DNA from: Gaeumannomyces sp. JS-464
Lineage: Eukaryota; Ascomycota; Sordariomycetes; Magnaporthales; Magnaporthaceae
Length of the DNA stretch: 64,000 nt
Direction of reading: 5' to 3'
Assembly: GCA_002197995.1 (NCBI GenBank)
Contig: NGZR01000003.1
Location: 1,798,001 to 1,862,000, forward strand
Part shown: piece after piece, positions 1 to 11,046 of the stretch
Layout of the letters: every line of letters starts with the position of its first letter
Position numbering within the stretch: position 1 is the first letter of the stretch
Program-made: the position numbers and the translations under genes
Notes under the pieces: model-generated
Database searches by the model: none
The model's input: only the letters and a program-made list of their open reading frames with translations
What the model was told of the DNA's origin: nothing

Positions 1-880
1 AAGGATGATGCGATCAATCATTGATGGCTTTCCATCCCCGCTCCCGGCTGGCTGCCTCCGCCCCGCGGCACCCACCCACCAACCCCCTGCTGAGCTGGTC
101 GCCAAATGACAGGTAGGCACGGCAGGCATGGACCAACATGCATTAGAAATGCACAAATCGGGCGGGAGTAAATTCGGCCACCTGGAATCCAGACGCGGCC
201 CGGCATGCGGCCGAGCGGCCGCTTCTCTGCAGCCCGAACACACCGCGCGCGCACAGCCATAGCCCCGCGCGCGGAGGCGGCGGCGCTTGCTTGGGTCCGA
301 TGGCGTTCGGCCGGGCTGGCAAAGAGTGCGCCGGCTCGTGATTGGGCCCGCTCGCCAGATAGGTTGCGTGTTTTTACAAGGGCCGAGACAATCAAAGTGC
401 ACCCTAGCTGGAAGCTTTCCCAACGAGAGGGGCCCCGTAGCCTGACCACACAGGATGTCTGGTAGGTGGGTAGGTAGATGCCCGGGCTTGTTAGGCAGAG
501 CGTAGCATCTCGCAAAAGGTATTGGCACGGAATGGAGAAACAGGCTGTTGGTGGCCCACCACCATGCATCACCATGCCCTCTCGGGTCGCCATCACTGCC
601 ACCCACCCCTCACTCCCTGACCCAGGGTTCCTATTTGGTTACAGTGCGTCCAAGATCACCAGCGGAAAAATGCCTATCTTTCTGCCTCCCGCTTGGCCCG
701 GCAAACACCACACACTCACATTCTCCCAACATGTCTCAGAGGTGGTATCAGCTTCTTCTCCTACCACTGACTCTTGAGCATCATCACATGCATGCAGCCT
801 TAGCGATGGTTCGGGTTACGGAGCAGGCCGATCACTGTCTCCTGGTGGGAGGCCAGGGGTGTATAGCTAGCCAGCAGCAG

Positions 881-925
<45 letters not shown>

Positions 926-1016
926 CTCCTTGGACAGTAAACGGGTCCTCAGTGCGAGGCCTCTATAGTGGGTAGATAGTCGACAGAATGGACAACACCG
1001 CCTGGCGTGAGGCTTT
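1..1016. other. Intergenic, no convincing gene
   Basis: Several short open frames occur here on both strands, but none shows a recognisable domain, codon pattern or splice structure. A GGTAGGTGGGTAGGTAG stretch at about 461-477 belongs to a dispersed motif family seen elsewhere in the window. The right end holds a CA microsatellite and the 3' flank of the coiled-coil gene on the minus strand. Confidence 0.6.
884..922. repeat. CA dinucleotide microsatellite
   Basis: About 19 uninterrupted CA units lie roughly 100 bp beyond the stop codon of the neighbouring minus-strand gene. It is probably in or just past that gene's 3' untranslated region, and its length is likely to vary between isolates. 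Confidence 0.95.
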
Positions 1017-2926
1017 TCAGACCTCGAAAATCTCCCCGTAGCCCTCCCCGCCGCCACTGCCGTTGCGGTCGTCGACCAGGTCGAGCCTCCAGCCCTCCCA
1101 GTTCTTGAGCCCCCGCTTGGTCTCCCTGATGCGCTCGAGGTGCTTCTTGGCATCTTCCTCCTGCGCCCGCCGGAAGGCCGCCTCGTCGAACTCGAAGTCG
1201 TCATCGTCGTCGAGTAGGCTGTCATCCTCGTGTCCGGCGTGGGGCGGGTGGCCGCCTCCGCCGGCGCCCGTGAGCGCGTTGATGCCGCTGGTGAAGAAGT
1301 CGCCGATGCCGCCCGGGCCCCGCCTCTGCGATGGCGAGATGGGGCCGCCACTGCCCAGCTCCACCTCGGTGAAGGGGGTCTCGCCGTCCGACCCGACCTG
1401 CATTTCCCTGCGACGCTCTTGCCAGATGCCGCGCTTGAGCTCCGTGTTCTCGGCCTCGAGCTGCCGGATCTTGGCCTCGAGCGGCGCGCGCCCCTCGGCC
1501 TCAAGCTCGTCGACGGCGTCGTCGTCGGTGCCGCCGGCATCCCTGGCCTCGCGCTTGCGCAGCTTTAGCAGTTCGGCCTCGGCCGCCTGGAGCCGCTCCC
1601 GGAGCGTTGTGGCGTCTTTTTCAGCCTTCTCTTTCTCGCGCCGCAGCGCCTGCGTCCGTGCGTCCTGCTCCTTGTGCAACGTCGTCAGCGTCGTCGCCTT
1701 CTTCTCCAGCGCCTCGGCCCGCTTGGCCTCGCGGTCGCGCTGCTCGGCCGCCTCGGCCGCCTCGCGCTCGAGTGAGCGCACCTTGGTCTCGGCGCTGGCC
1801 CGCTCGCTGCCCTCACGCACTGCCTTCTCCGACGCCCGCTCCAGGTTGCGCTTCAGGTCTGCGAGCTCACGCTGCGCCTGCCCTGCTGCCCGCTCCGCTC
1901 GCGCCGCCCTCTCCTCCAACGCCGTCACCTGCTCCGACACCGGGGCCGATGACGACAGCCGCTCCACCTGCGCCCGCAGCCGCGACATCTCGAGCTCCAT
2001 CGTCTCGATCGTCGCCGTGCGCGCCGCTAGCTGCTCCGCCAGTTCCTGCGGCGGCGTGCCCGCTGAGATGGAGGGCGAGTGTCCGTGCCGTCGGGCCTGG
2101 AGCTGGCTGTTTTGCCTCTGGAGGGAAGCAATCTCGGCTTTCTGTTTGCCCAAATAATTATGCCATGATTAGCGTAGCTCCGCCGCACAACACTGATACC
2201 ACAAAGCAGGCATCACCCCAAAACGCCCGTAAACGTAGGCGTAGGGCGCAATAGCAGGCAGTCAAACGAGTGCATGACCGAACGTACGAGTTCTCGATCT
2301 CGCTGTCAGACCCTCCCGCGCCCTTGCCAGCAGCGGTCGCATCGTCGCCGTCGCCGTCGCGCAGGTCGGCCAGCTCGTCCTCGGCCTTTTGCCAGCGCTT
2401 CTCGGCCTCTGCCGACCCCTTGGTCAGGCGCTTGTTCTCCTTCTCGAGCTCCTCTATGCGCGTCACGTATTTGCGGTAGATCTCGGGCGCCGACTCGCCC
2501 AGGCCGGGGCTGGGGAGGGGCGTGGGCGGGGCGCCGGCCGAGAGGGACTGCTTGCGGAACGAGAGCGAGCGCGCCTTGGACTGCTCGGCGGCCGACGGCT
2601 GCGCGGCAGCCTCCTCCCCTTCGTCGTCGTCCTCCTTGACGGCGCCGCTGTCGTCGGCGACGGCCTCTGCGGGCGGCGCATCGCTCTTCTCCTTGGGGGC
2701 TGCTTCCTCCTCAGTTGTCTTCTTTGACGAGCCGCCGGCCTTTTTGGCCTTCTTGGCCTTCATTTGCTCGACCTACATCGCGGCAAGCTCACCAATGTTA
2801 GCAGAAATCGAAACCCCCGGGCCGTGGACTCGGATACTGTGCATGGAGATTGAGACAGGGGTTACTCGCCCGCTTCTTCGCCGCGGCGAGCTTCTCCGCC
2901 TTGGCCTTCTCATCTGCGTCAGCCAT
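1017..2926 (-). CDS. Acidic coiled-coil protein (fungal M-protein-repeat type)
   Basis: Three exons are inferred: 2926-2870, 2772-2288 and 2141-1017, giving about 555 residues. The N-terminus is a Lys/Ala/Glu segment, followed by an acidic Ser/Pro-rich linker. From about residue 120 to 420 runs an almost unbroken Glu/Arg/Lys/Leu coiled coil, then a Gly-rich spacer, an acidic DDDDDFEFD patch and a conserved-looking tail (LKNWEGWRLDLVDDR). Proteins of this layout are annotated in fungi as M-protein-repeat or golgin-like coiled-coil proteins; a membrane-tethering role is inference only. The first intron keeps frame only with a GC donor (GCGAGT). Joining exons 2 and 3 keeps frame only if one base is missing near 2290, where adding it would give EIEKL followed by KAEIASL. 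The two coding blocks are secure; the edges are less so. Confidence 0.75.
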
Positions 2927-3953
2927 GGTTACGGTTGAGTGCCGGCTGGGCAGCTCAGGTCAGGTGGGATCAATGCGGTGTTGGCTAGGCGTGCTCAATC
3001 CCTTGCGTGTCGTGGCGGCGATTATTCGTGTCGCGAGGCAGATGTTGGCCAGAGAGCCGAAGGATGCTACTCGGGCCTGTGACAAAGCTGGCTTCTCTGC
3101 CAGCCGGCTCAGCTCAGCCCAATCGAGCATCGCCCGCGTGTCGCAGCATTTCAATTGAGCACGCTGGTGGGCCCGCCCGCCTGTCGCAGAGGGGAAGCCG
3201 GCGACCCCTGTCAAGCCACAGAGGGGGCCGACATGGATGCTGCCTGCTGGGTCCGGCAATGCCTGCTCCTGCTCCAACCATAATCCCTCGTCCGTCACAC
3301 TGGAGCTATGATGCCATTCCTGCAATTCCCCTCTCACCCTATGTCTATGCAAATCACGCCAAAAACCGCACCGCGTCCAGCTCCGACAGGTGTGCTTTGT
3401 ACTGTGCCTGTGCTGAGGCCGCGCTGTGCTGCCCGGCAGTATTATTGACCGTATTTCCTGCTTGCCATTGGCCGATACGAGCTGCCCGCTCGCGGTCAGA
3501 TGCCCACCACTCTTGCTCCAGTCGCATCACTCCTTCTTTGGGCCAATTCATTCTTGGGTCACCCTCCGCTCCAGCTTTCGGCACTGGAGGGGGGGCTAGA
3601 GGAGGAGCTAGAGGCAGAGCTGGAAGAAGCTGTGCTGCAGTTGAGTGAGAAAGAGGAAGGTGTCGATGTTGGGGGGAAACAACCGAAGGCGCCAGTGCCG
3701 ACATCGATTCCATCGCTCTAATGCTCAACAGGGTCTTGATCTGCCTGGATCATCCCAGACAAGCATAAAAAGAAGAAAACCTGGCACGGCCCGTCGTCTC
3801 TTAGCTTTGGATTGGCATCCTGCCCAACCAAAGTCATTTTTATAATACGTCCAGACATCAGAAAGGGTGTAGAAAAAAAAGGATAGGGGAGATACAGACA
3901 CCTTATTGAGCCAACAAAAAAAAAAAAAAAAGGGCAACAAGACAGCGCGAAAA
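2927..3953. other. Intergenic between two divergent genes
   Basis: This stretch separates the starts of the coiled-coil gene (-) and the next gene (+), so it should hold both promoters. Long overlapping frames on both strands look like GC-rich shadows without domains. An A-run at about 3916-3932 lies just before the downstream start. Confidence 0.5.
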
Positions 3954-4540
3954 ATGGCCAGCCTCCCTCACCACTACCCGCACTTGTCGCTCCACCTCGC
4001 CGACCGCTCCCTAACCCCGCTCATCTCCTCGTCGTCCCCATCGCCATCCTCGCCATCATCCCCCCTCCGCCACGACGCCCTCGCCAGGCTCGCCTCCTCG
4101 GCCCTGGGCGTGCACGACGCCGCCTCCCGCCTCGGCCTCGGCGCGCCCCAGCGCGTCCTGGTCGAGTACGGCCCCCGCGGCCCGCTGCTGATCCAGACCT
4201 TCCTGGACCCGGCAACGGCCAACGCCATCGCCATCGCCGGCGGCGGCCCGGCCGGTAACGGGCGCCCCCGGCCGGCAGCGGCAACAACAATAGCAACAAC
4301 AACAACAACAACAACAACAACAAGGTCAGGCTCGGCGTCGTCGACGCTGGCGGCCACGGCGGCTGCAGGTCCCCCGGGCGGAGCAGACGCTGGAGGGATG
4401 GCGAGGCGGGCAGAAGCGGCCCGGCAGGCAGTGAACGGGTTTCCGGACACGGGCACTGCTCGGGCAGTCGGTCGTGATTACGACCGCCATGATGACGAAC
4501 AAGGGGCAGCCCGCGAATCGCTCCACGACGACCAGGACCC

Positions 4541-4574
<34 letters not shown>

Positions 4575-4739
4575 GCTGAGGCTAGCGCCTCCTCCACCGA
4601 TGTCCCACCAATGCTGCTCGGCGTCATCCTCGCCGCCAACCCGGACGAGTCTGCATCTGCCAGACGCGCCACGGTCCGCCTGGAAAGGATCGGCCGGCAG
4701 ATCCAGGAGAGCTGGGCCGCCGAGGGCGATCAGCCATGA
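3954..4739 (+). CDS. Hypothetical protein, possible roadblock/EGO-Ragulator-type subunit
   Basis: This is a single-exon frame. I chose the ATG at 3954 (MASLPHHYPH) over an upstream start that would add a lysine run read from a poly-A tract. The N-terminal part (about residues 10-85) and the C-terminal part (VPPMLLGVILAANPDES, then a helix) are ordered. The middle is low complexity: a Thr run from an AAC repeat (about 4294-4322), Gly/Ala/Pro-rich sequence, then ten Asp from a GAC repeat. An N-terminal helix, a VLVEYG..GPLLIQTFL strand pair and a C-terminal helix resemble a roadblock/LC7 fold split by a disordered insert, as in small fungal EGO/Ragulator subunits. That family guess is weak; the open frame itself looks real. 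Confidence 0.55.
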
Positions 4740-5254
4740 CCATGAACCCTACCTCGGGATTAACCGCAAATCTCGGGCTACCTTTCTACCTGAGGTATTC
4801 AACTGGACGATGAAAAGTAATCCTTCAAATGGAAACTTGCATTCGGAATGCTTCATGTCCATGTTATGGTTTCCCTTAATCAAGTCATGATCATGAGCCA
4901 TGGGCCTAGAAATGAGTTAGGATGGCCAGAGGACTAGCTATATCCCGGATCAAAAAAGTGGACGAAGCGAGAGCCCAGCCAGTCAATGGGCGGCTCAAGG
5001 GGCTTTTAAGTTCAGAACAAACAGGGCTGCATAACAAAAACAGTTTTTTTTTTTTTTCGCACACAGACAATGCAAAATCTAACTGCTCAGTACTCTGAGC
5101 ATAAACTTGGAAACTGACTTATTCTCTTTTTTGATTATTTTGGTTCGTAGAGTTAGATCTATTTGTTCATGAATTGCAACGGCATGACCGCGGTTCCAAA
5201 GAGAGGGCCCAATCCACCAGGATCTTTTTCCTTGTCTAGTATCCGCATAATATC
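4740..5254. other. Intergenic between convergent genes
   Basis: This AT-richer DNA lies between the stop codons of two convergent genes. It contains a T-run at about 5044-5057 and AATAA-like AT-rich patches that could serve 3'-end formation. No coding signal was seen. Confidence 0.6.
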
Positions 5255-7909
5255 TTAGACGAGTTGCTGGAAGGCACGGTTGATTGGCGAGCGGATGTTG
5301 GGAACATCCTTCCAGAAGTCAATAGTAGCAACGGCACGCTTGGAGATACCCTCGGGGGTAAACTCGAATTTCTACGAGAGGGGTCAGTATGTGCTTTTCA
5401 TGTAGCGTTGAGCATTTAATGTGACGAAATCTTACCTTGTACACATCCTTGTACGGGCCCGAGGCACCGAAGCGGTTCAGGCCGAACTGCTCATGGGTAT
5501 ACCTCTCCCATCCCATGGTGCTCATGACCTCAACAGACAGCGACGGAATGCCGTCGGGCAGGACAGAGAGGCGGTACTCCTTGGACTGCGCGTCGAAGAC
5601 CTCGAAACACGGGATGGAGACGACACGGGCCTTGATGTTGTGGTTCTCGGCCAGGTACTTGACAGCGTCGACGCAGATGCCGACCTCGGAGCCGGTGGAG
5701 ACAAGGGTGATGTTTGCGCCCTCGACATCGTGTACGACGTAACCGCCCTTGATAGCCTTCTCGATCGACGAGCTCTCCAGCTGAGGCAGGTTCTGGCGCG
5801 AAAGAGCAATGATGCTGGGGGTGTGCTTCGAGGTGAGAGCGACGTAGTAAGCGGCACTGGTCTCGTTGCCGTCGGCCGGACGCCAGACCATGCAGTTGGG
5901 GTAGCACGGAAGTGAGCCAGAGTCTCGATGGGCTGGTGGGTAGGACCGTCCTCGCCGAGGCCGATCGAGTCGTGGGTGGCGACCCAGATGACGCGGACCT
6001 GCGACAGGGCCGACAGACGCACGGCACCGGCGGCGTACGAGACGAAGTTCAGGAAGGTGCCGCCGAAGGGGATGATGGTACCGTAGGCGGCCAGGCCGTT
6101 CATGATGGCACCCATGGCGTGCTCACGCACACCGTAGCGCAGGTAGCGACCAGCATAGTTGGCGTTGCCAAGACCAAGAGCGGGAGGCTGGAAGTCGACG
6201 GCGCTCTTCCACCTCGTCAGATTAGAGCCAGTAAGATCGGCCGAGCCACCAACGAGCTCGGGAATGGCGGCCTCGATCTTGGTCAGAACAGTCTCAGACA
6301 GCTTGCGCGAAGCGACAGCGGGGTCAGAAGGAGTATAAGTGGGGAGGTTCTTCTCCCAGCCCTCGGGCAGATCACCCTTCAGGCGCCGGGCCAGGTCGTC
6401 GTGCTCGGCCTTGTACGACTCTCCGTACTTGGCAAAGAGCTTGTTCCACTCCTCCTCAGCGACGGCGCCAGCAGCGACCTTCTTGTTGTACTGGTCATAG
6501 ACCTCCTGGGGAACAACAAAGCTCTGGTCGGGGTTGAAGCCGAACTTCTGCTTCAGCTGCTTGATGTCGTCAGCCTTAAGAGGCGAGCCGTGGACGCCGT
6601 GGGTCCCCTGCTGGGTGGAGCCGAAGCCGATGATGGTCTTCAGCTGGATCAGGGACGGCTTGTCCTTGACCTGCTGGCACTTCTTGATGGCAGCCTCAAT
6701 GCCGGCCAGGTCGTTGTCGCCGTCGTTGACGACCTCGATGTGCCAACCGTACGACTCGTAGCGCTGGCAACGTCCTCGGTGAAGGCCTGGTTGGTGTCGC
6801 CGTCGATCGAGATGTGGTTGTCGTCCCAGATAGCAATCAGGTTGCCGAGCTGGAGGTGGCCAGCCAGGGAGCAGGCCTCGCTCGAGACACCCTCCATCAG
6901 GCAGCCATCACCGAGGAAGCAGTATGTGTAGTTGTCGATCAGGTTGAAGCCGTCCTTGTTGAAGGTGGCGGCGGTGTGCGCCTGCGCAATAGCCAGACCG
7001 ACGGCATTGCAGATACCCTGACCCAGGGGGCCCGTGGTCACCTCAATGCCGGGGTGTCGTGGGCCTCGGGGTGGCCAGGGGTGATGCTGTCGACTTGCTG
7101 TGCAGGGGTTGCGCCGAAGGTTAGGCTCGGTTTGCCAACAGCCTCTGATGCGTAGCGCAGCTGGTCGTTTTATGCTACATTTTTGGGGTCAGGGGCCAAG
7201 GTACATACGCGGAACTTCTTCAGATCGTCCATAGAGACGGCGTAACCGAATAGGTGCAGCAGAGCATATTGGAGCATGCAGCCGTGGCCGTTGCTGTGGA
7301 AGGTAGGGAAAGGCAAAGTCAGCAAACTTTCTAGATTCCCCAATGAGAGGGGTATCATGTGTTGAGGCTGTGAGTATTCAACTTACGACAGCACGAAGCG
7401 ATCACGGTTCACCCACTTGGGGTTCTTGGGGTTGAACCTCATGAACTTGTCCCAAAGGACGTGGGCGACGGGCGCCATGCCCCTATTTGATGAGAGAAGC
7501 ACGTCGGTTAGCGAGCAGGTAACTTGGGTGAGTAGGAGCTGGGTAGGTAGTTAGCTCCTCGGGTCGTTGGGTAGAGTATAGGTGGTTCTTACATTGGCGC
7601 ACCGGGGTGGCCCGAGTTGGCATTGGCAGTAGCATCCGCCTATTTTCAATCGATCGTGTTAGCATTCCGAGGTCTCAAGCTACGTTGCATTGCTCTTGTC
7701 GACCATGTTTTCGGTCCCCGAACTGGACTTGGAAAAGCATTGGCGGGGGCCGGAGTGTGTAGGCGGTGGTGATGATGTTGCGGGAAGATCTGGCTGCTAC
7801 TGCTCGCCCACGCAGACCTCCTGCGATGCTTGGTCAACAACTGTGCTGGACTTACAGCAAGAACACGGATGGTGTTGATGGCGAGCTTGTCCGTCTCGGT
7901 GAAGCCCAT
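5255..7909 (-). CDS. TKL1: Transketolase
   Basis: Transketolase is the thiamine-diphosphate enzyme of the non-oxidative pentose phosphate pathway and moves two-carbon units between sugar phosphates in the cytosol. Six exons are read: 7909-7856, 7639-7593, 7482-7387, 7293-7209, 7097-5436 and 5371-5255, about 687 residues, the usual length. Visible motifs are [12 protein letters not shown] near the N-terminus, TTGPLGQG, the ThDP site GDGCLMEG with [18 protein letters not shown] opening the second domain, [25 protein letters not shown] and a C-terminal [11 protein letters not shown]. The long exon is broken by three single-base deletions at about 7050, 6765 and 5898. Each breaks a universally conserved stretch that resumes exactly one frame away. 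All three look like sequence errors, because the surrounding protein is intact and this enzyme is central metabolism. Confidence 0.96.
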
Positions 7910-9638
7910 GATCGCTGATTAAGGTTGTCTGGCAGGTGTGTCGGTGGGTGCGGTCGCTTCCTCAGAGACCGGAGAGATTGGGAGAGGATGGGGTGGACAG
8001 TGGGAGAAGGAGAGTTCGGCGAGAGGACCGAGAGTAAGGTGATGTCTGGTCTCCAGGTTTTATGACTGGGCACTGTTGAGACGCAGCTCCGTTGAGGCGT
8101 TTTGGCACCGTTTCTGGCTCTGAGGTGGGGTCACTTTTTTGGGGGGTCGCCTCCATGCAGGAGCTTTTTGCGGGCAGCTCTCAACTCTGCCCCTCCTTGG
8201 CATCTTGGTGTTGTGCCACCATGGCGTGCCGCCGGCCCAGCCGAGCGACCTCTGAGCTGTGAGTCGAGCTGTGGCTTCCATTGCAATTCGCGCACCTCTC
8301 GTTACCCAGCGGGAGCCGTTGCCGCCGGTGCCATTGCCGGCCTGAATAATGCAGCCATCGCCGCCCAGACCGGACCATGACCCAATAATGATACAGCCAG
8401 CGAGCTCTGGCTCGAGCACCCACCAAAACCTGCCGCCCCGCCGACCCCGCGGCAGCTTTGAGGGCCTCGGATTTTAGCCTCCTGGAGCATGGGTTGATAA
8501 AAAAAACACATCCTCCATCCAGGATGGCGATCAATCATGGCACACCCTGTTCAGTCATGCCTGGTGGTCGCTCACTCAGCGCCGACACAGTGGACTCCGT
8601 GGCTCCTTCCCGCGTCCTCTTGATATTTACTCTATCCGTGCAAGTTGCAGTTTGATGAGGGGGTTTACACTGCGCTACGCCCACGGAAAACCAGGGAGAT
8701 GCAATTGTGTGGAATAAGGTATGTAGGTACCTAGGTAGGTAGCCATATATGAGAGGGTATGTCATTTGCATCTCCGGCTTGCACTACCCGTCGCCTCCAC
8801 GCTTTTGGCATCTCCGGTCTCACTCCCTTGAAGACCTAAGCAATACCTACCTAGCTTAAAACACCGCACTGGATATTTAAACGTAATCCTGGCTGATACT
8901 GGGTGTGGGGACCTCACGTCGCCGAGATATCGATGCTGGGAACATCCGTATCATTCAGCCCCCCCCCGCTGAGGTCATCCAAACCGGCTGCTATGGACCC
9001 CTGGCGGCGAATCTGTGCCAGGCACTCCATCTCCCCAACTCGAACAGCCTGACTTGCACAGGGAGATTTCAGAATCCCATGTCATCAGATATAGGTACCT
9101 AGGTAGGCACCTCTTGAGAATTACCCAGACAGAAATACAGCCCCATGCTTTCTCGACCAGCCCCGGATATACCGTGCGCTTGCATGCCTCGCAGCGCAGT
9201 GCAAGACGGACCGTGTCCACGCCCTTGGAGCCTGCCCTCCGATTGGCGGAGGTGCCACTACGTAATTATGCGCTCCAACCAGACCTCTTGTTCCAAAGCG
9301 AGACCTTGGGCAGTTCCGTGTTTCTTTTTCCATCCAAGCACAGATGAACAGAGAAAGAAAAGCACAGTAGCAGGCAGGTAGCCGCTATTCGAGCTTCATC
9401 GGGAGCACGGGACAAGCACTCGGACTTCTATCCGGGGCGCACGCCGTTACCGGGGCTTGGAGGGCGGGAGGCGGAACTGCATTTCCGATGACTAACGGGC
9501 TGCCCAAAAGCCATTTCAAGGGGTTAGGGTTAAACTTCCTGAATATCAAATTCTCTGCTCCAGTTCCTCGAAGCTATTCACACCCCGCTACAAGCGCAAC
9601 CTTCAAAGACAAACTTTTCAAAAAGGCCCTGAACTCCG
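7910..9638. other. Divergent promoter region with dispersed TAGGTA motifs
   Basis: This 1.7-kb stretch lies between the starts of transketolase (-) and the rRNA methyltransferase (+). The part next to transketolase is CT-rich on the coding strand, like a fungal 5' untranslated region. Copies of the palindromic TACCTAGGTAGGTA motif occur at about 8724-8742, 8843-8856 and 9092-9108. The short open frames have no domain support. Confidence 0.55.
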
Positions 9639-10826
9639 ATGGCGAAGAAACAGCCTGGAAAAAAGGCCTCTTCCAGTCATGCCAAGCCGCAAAATAACAA
9701 AAAGCAATCCGGGGCGGGGCATAACAAATCAAACTCCTTGACAGCCGCCGGGGACAGGACGGCGGCGGACAGGGATGGCGGCGGCTGCGGCCCCGCCCTC
9801 GGGACCCCGGACCAGAAGCGCATCCTGGACGTCTTCGCCGAAGTCTTCGCCGCGGAGCTCGCCTCCGACACCTTCGCGGCGACCCTACAGGCTATCAAGC
9901 AGGCCCTGTTCGAGCGCGACTTCGACGCCGCCTTTGGCGCCGAGGCCAACTTGCGCGTCTACGCCGCCCGCTACAGCCCCACGAGGGCGCTGTGCTACGC
10001 CGAAGCCCTGTCAAACATCGCGGCGCACCTTGACGGCCTGCTGTCGGGGCAATCCCTACCGCTGCCTGCCGACGACGACGACGACGACGACGACGACGAT
10101 AATAGCAAGGCTGCTGGCGGCGGCGACGGCAGCGACGGCGGCGAGCTGAAAGCGCTAGCCATAGGCGGCGGGGCCGCGGAGCTCGCCGCGTTCGCCGCAT
10201 TCCTCCGCCAGCGGCCCGGCGCGTCCGGGTCCGTCGTGCTCCTCGACTCGGGCCCCTGGGGCTCCGTGGTCGACTCCCTCGCCGCCGGCCTCACCACGCC
10301 CCCGACGCTATCGAGGTACGCCAGCTCGGAAATCAAGGCCTCCAACCACGCCCTGATCGAGCCCTCGCGCTTCAGGGCCACCTTCGTCCAGGCGGACGCC
10401 CTCGCTCTTGACAACGATAGCTACGGTGCCTTAGTTCCAGAGGTAGGGCGGGCCCCCTCTCCGTATCTGGTCACGCTGCTCTTCACCCTCAACGAGCTGT
10501 TCACCGTCGGCGGGATAGGCAAGACGACCGCGTTCCTGCTCAACCTCTCGGCGAGCGTGCCGTCCAGGTCCCTGCTGCTCGTCATAGACAGCCCCGGCAG
10601 CTACTCGGAAACTGCCGTTGGCAAGGAGTCCAAACGCTATCCGATGAACTGGCTCCTCGACAAGTTGCTCTCCTCGGCCGAGGACTGCAAGTGGGACAAG
10701 CTCGAGTCTCACGAGTCGATATGGTTCCGCCTCCCGGCCGGTCTGAGATATCCGATCTCCCTGGAAAACATGCGCTACCAGATGCACTTGTACCGTGTCA
10801 CGAAGCCGACGTCACCCAAGAAATAG
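9639..10826 (+). CDS. BMT6: 25S rRNA (uridine-N3)-methyltransferase, Bmt6 family
   Basis: This intronless frame of 395 residues starts at MAKKQPGKKA, a basic tail suited to nucleolar proteins. It matches the putative SAM-dependent methyltransferase family that includes yeast Bmt6, which makes m3U at one site of 25S rRNA. Recognisable parts are KRILDVFAEVF, a helical cap ending in YSPTRALCYAEAL, the SVVLLDSGPWGSVVD region as the likely SAM-binding strand-loop, LVTLLFTLNELF, LLLVIDSPGSYSE and a C-terminal MRYQMHLYRV strand. An Asp run from a GAC repeat (about 10070-10098) is inserted in a surface loop before the SAM region. No frame breaks are seen. The gene stands alone, with its 3' end facing the Sac phosphatase. 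Confidence 0.85.
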   Translation: MAKKQPGKKASSSHAKPQNNKKQSGAGHNKSNSLTAAGDRTAADRDGGGCGPALGTPDQKRILDVFAEVFAAELASDTFAATLQAIKQALFERDFDAAFGAEANLRVYAARYSPTRALCYAEALSNIAAHLDGLLSGQSLPLPADDDDDDDDDDNSKAAGGGDGSDGGELKALAIGGGAAELAAFAAFLRQRPGASGSVVLLDSGPWGSVVDSLAAGLTTPPTLSRYASSEIKASNHALIEPSRFRATFVQADALALDNDSYGALVPEVGRAPSPYLVTLLFTLNELFTVGGIGKTTAFLLNLSASVPSRSLLLVIDSPGSYSETAVGKESKRYPMNWLLDKLLSSAEDCKWDKLESHESIWFRLPAGLRYPISLENMRYQMHLYRVTKPTSPKK

Positions 10827-11046
10827 TACTCATCGCACCACAAGCTGGGGCAAGAAATTAATGCTGCTGTGTGCTGCCCATCTGCCGGCCATCCCTGAAG
10901 AACGTCACCGGACGTCATTAATATCCGCGCCCACCAACCCGACGCCAGCGCTCCGTTTTCGTTAAGCCAAAGACGTCCTGCCCAGTCGACCGAGCCCGAA
11001 TTACATTTGGGCAGCTTAGGTGAAACCAATCTACCAAAGATACAGC

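Noticed and set aside
884..922. CA repeat as a coding repeat
   Set aside because: It lies beyond the stop codon of the only supported gene nearby; the frames that read it as Thr/His have no other support.
1063..2157. Long plus-strand open frame opposite the coiled-coil gene
   Set aside because: It is the Ser-rich antisense shadow of the Glu/Arg-rich coiled coil and has no domain or splice context.
5912..6931. 339-codon plus-strand frame opposite transketolase
   Set aside because: It is the antisense shadow of a conserved enzyme with no recognisable domain.
5255..7909. Transketolase as a pseudogene
   Set aside because: There are three one-base breaks, but every catalytic motif is intact and the same type of break recurs in other essential genes, which points to sequence error.
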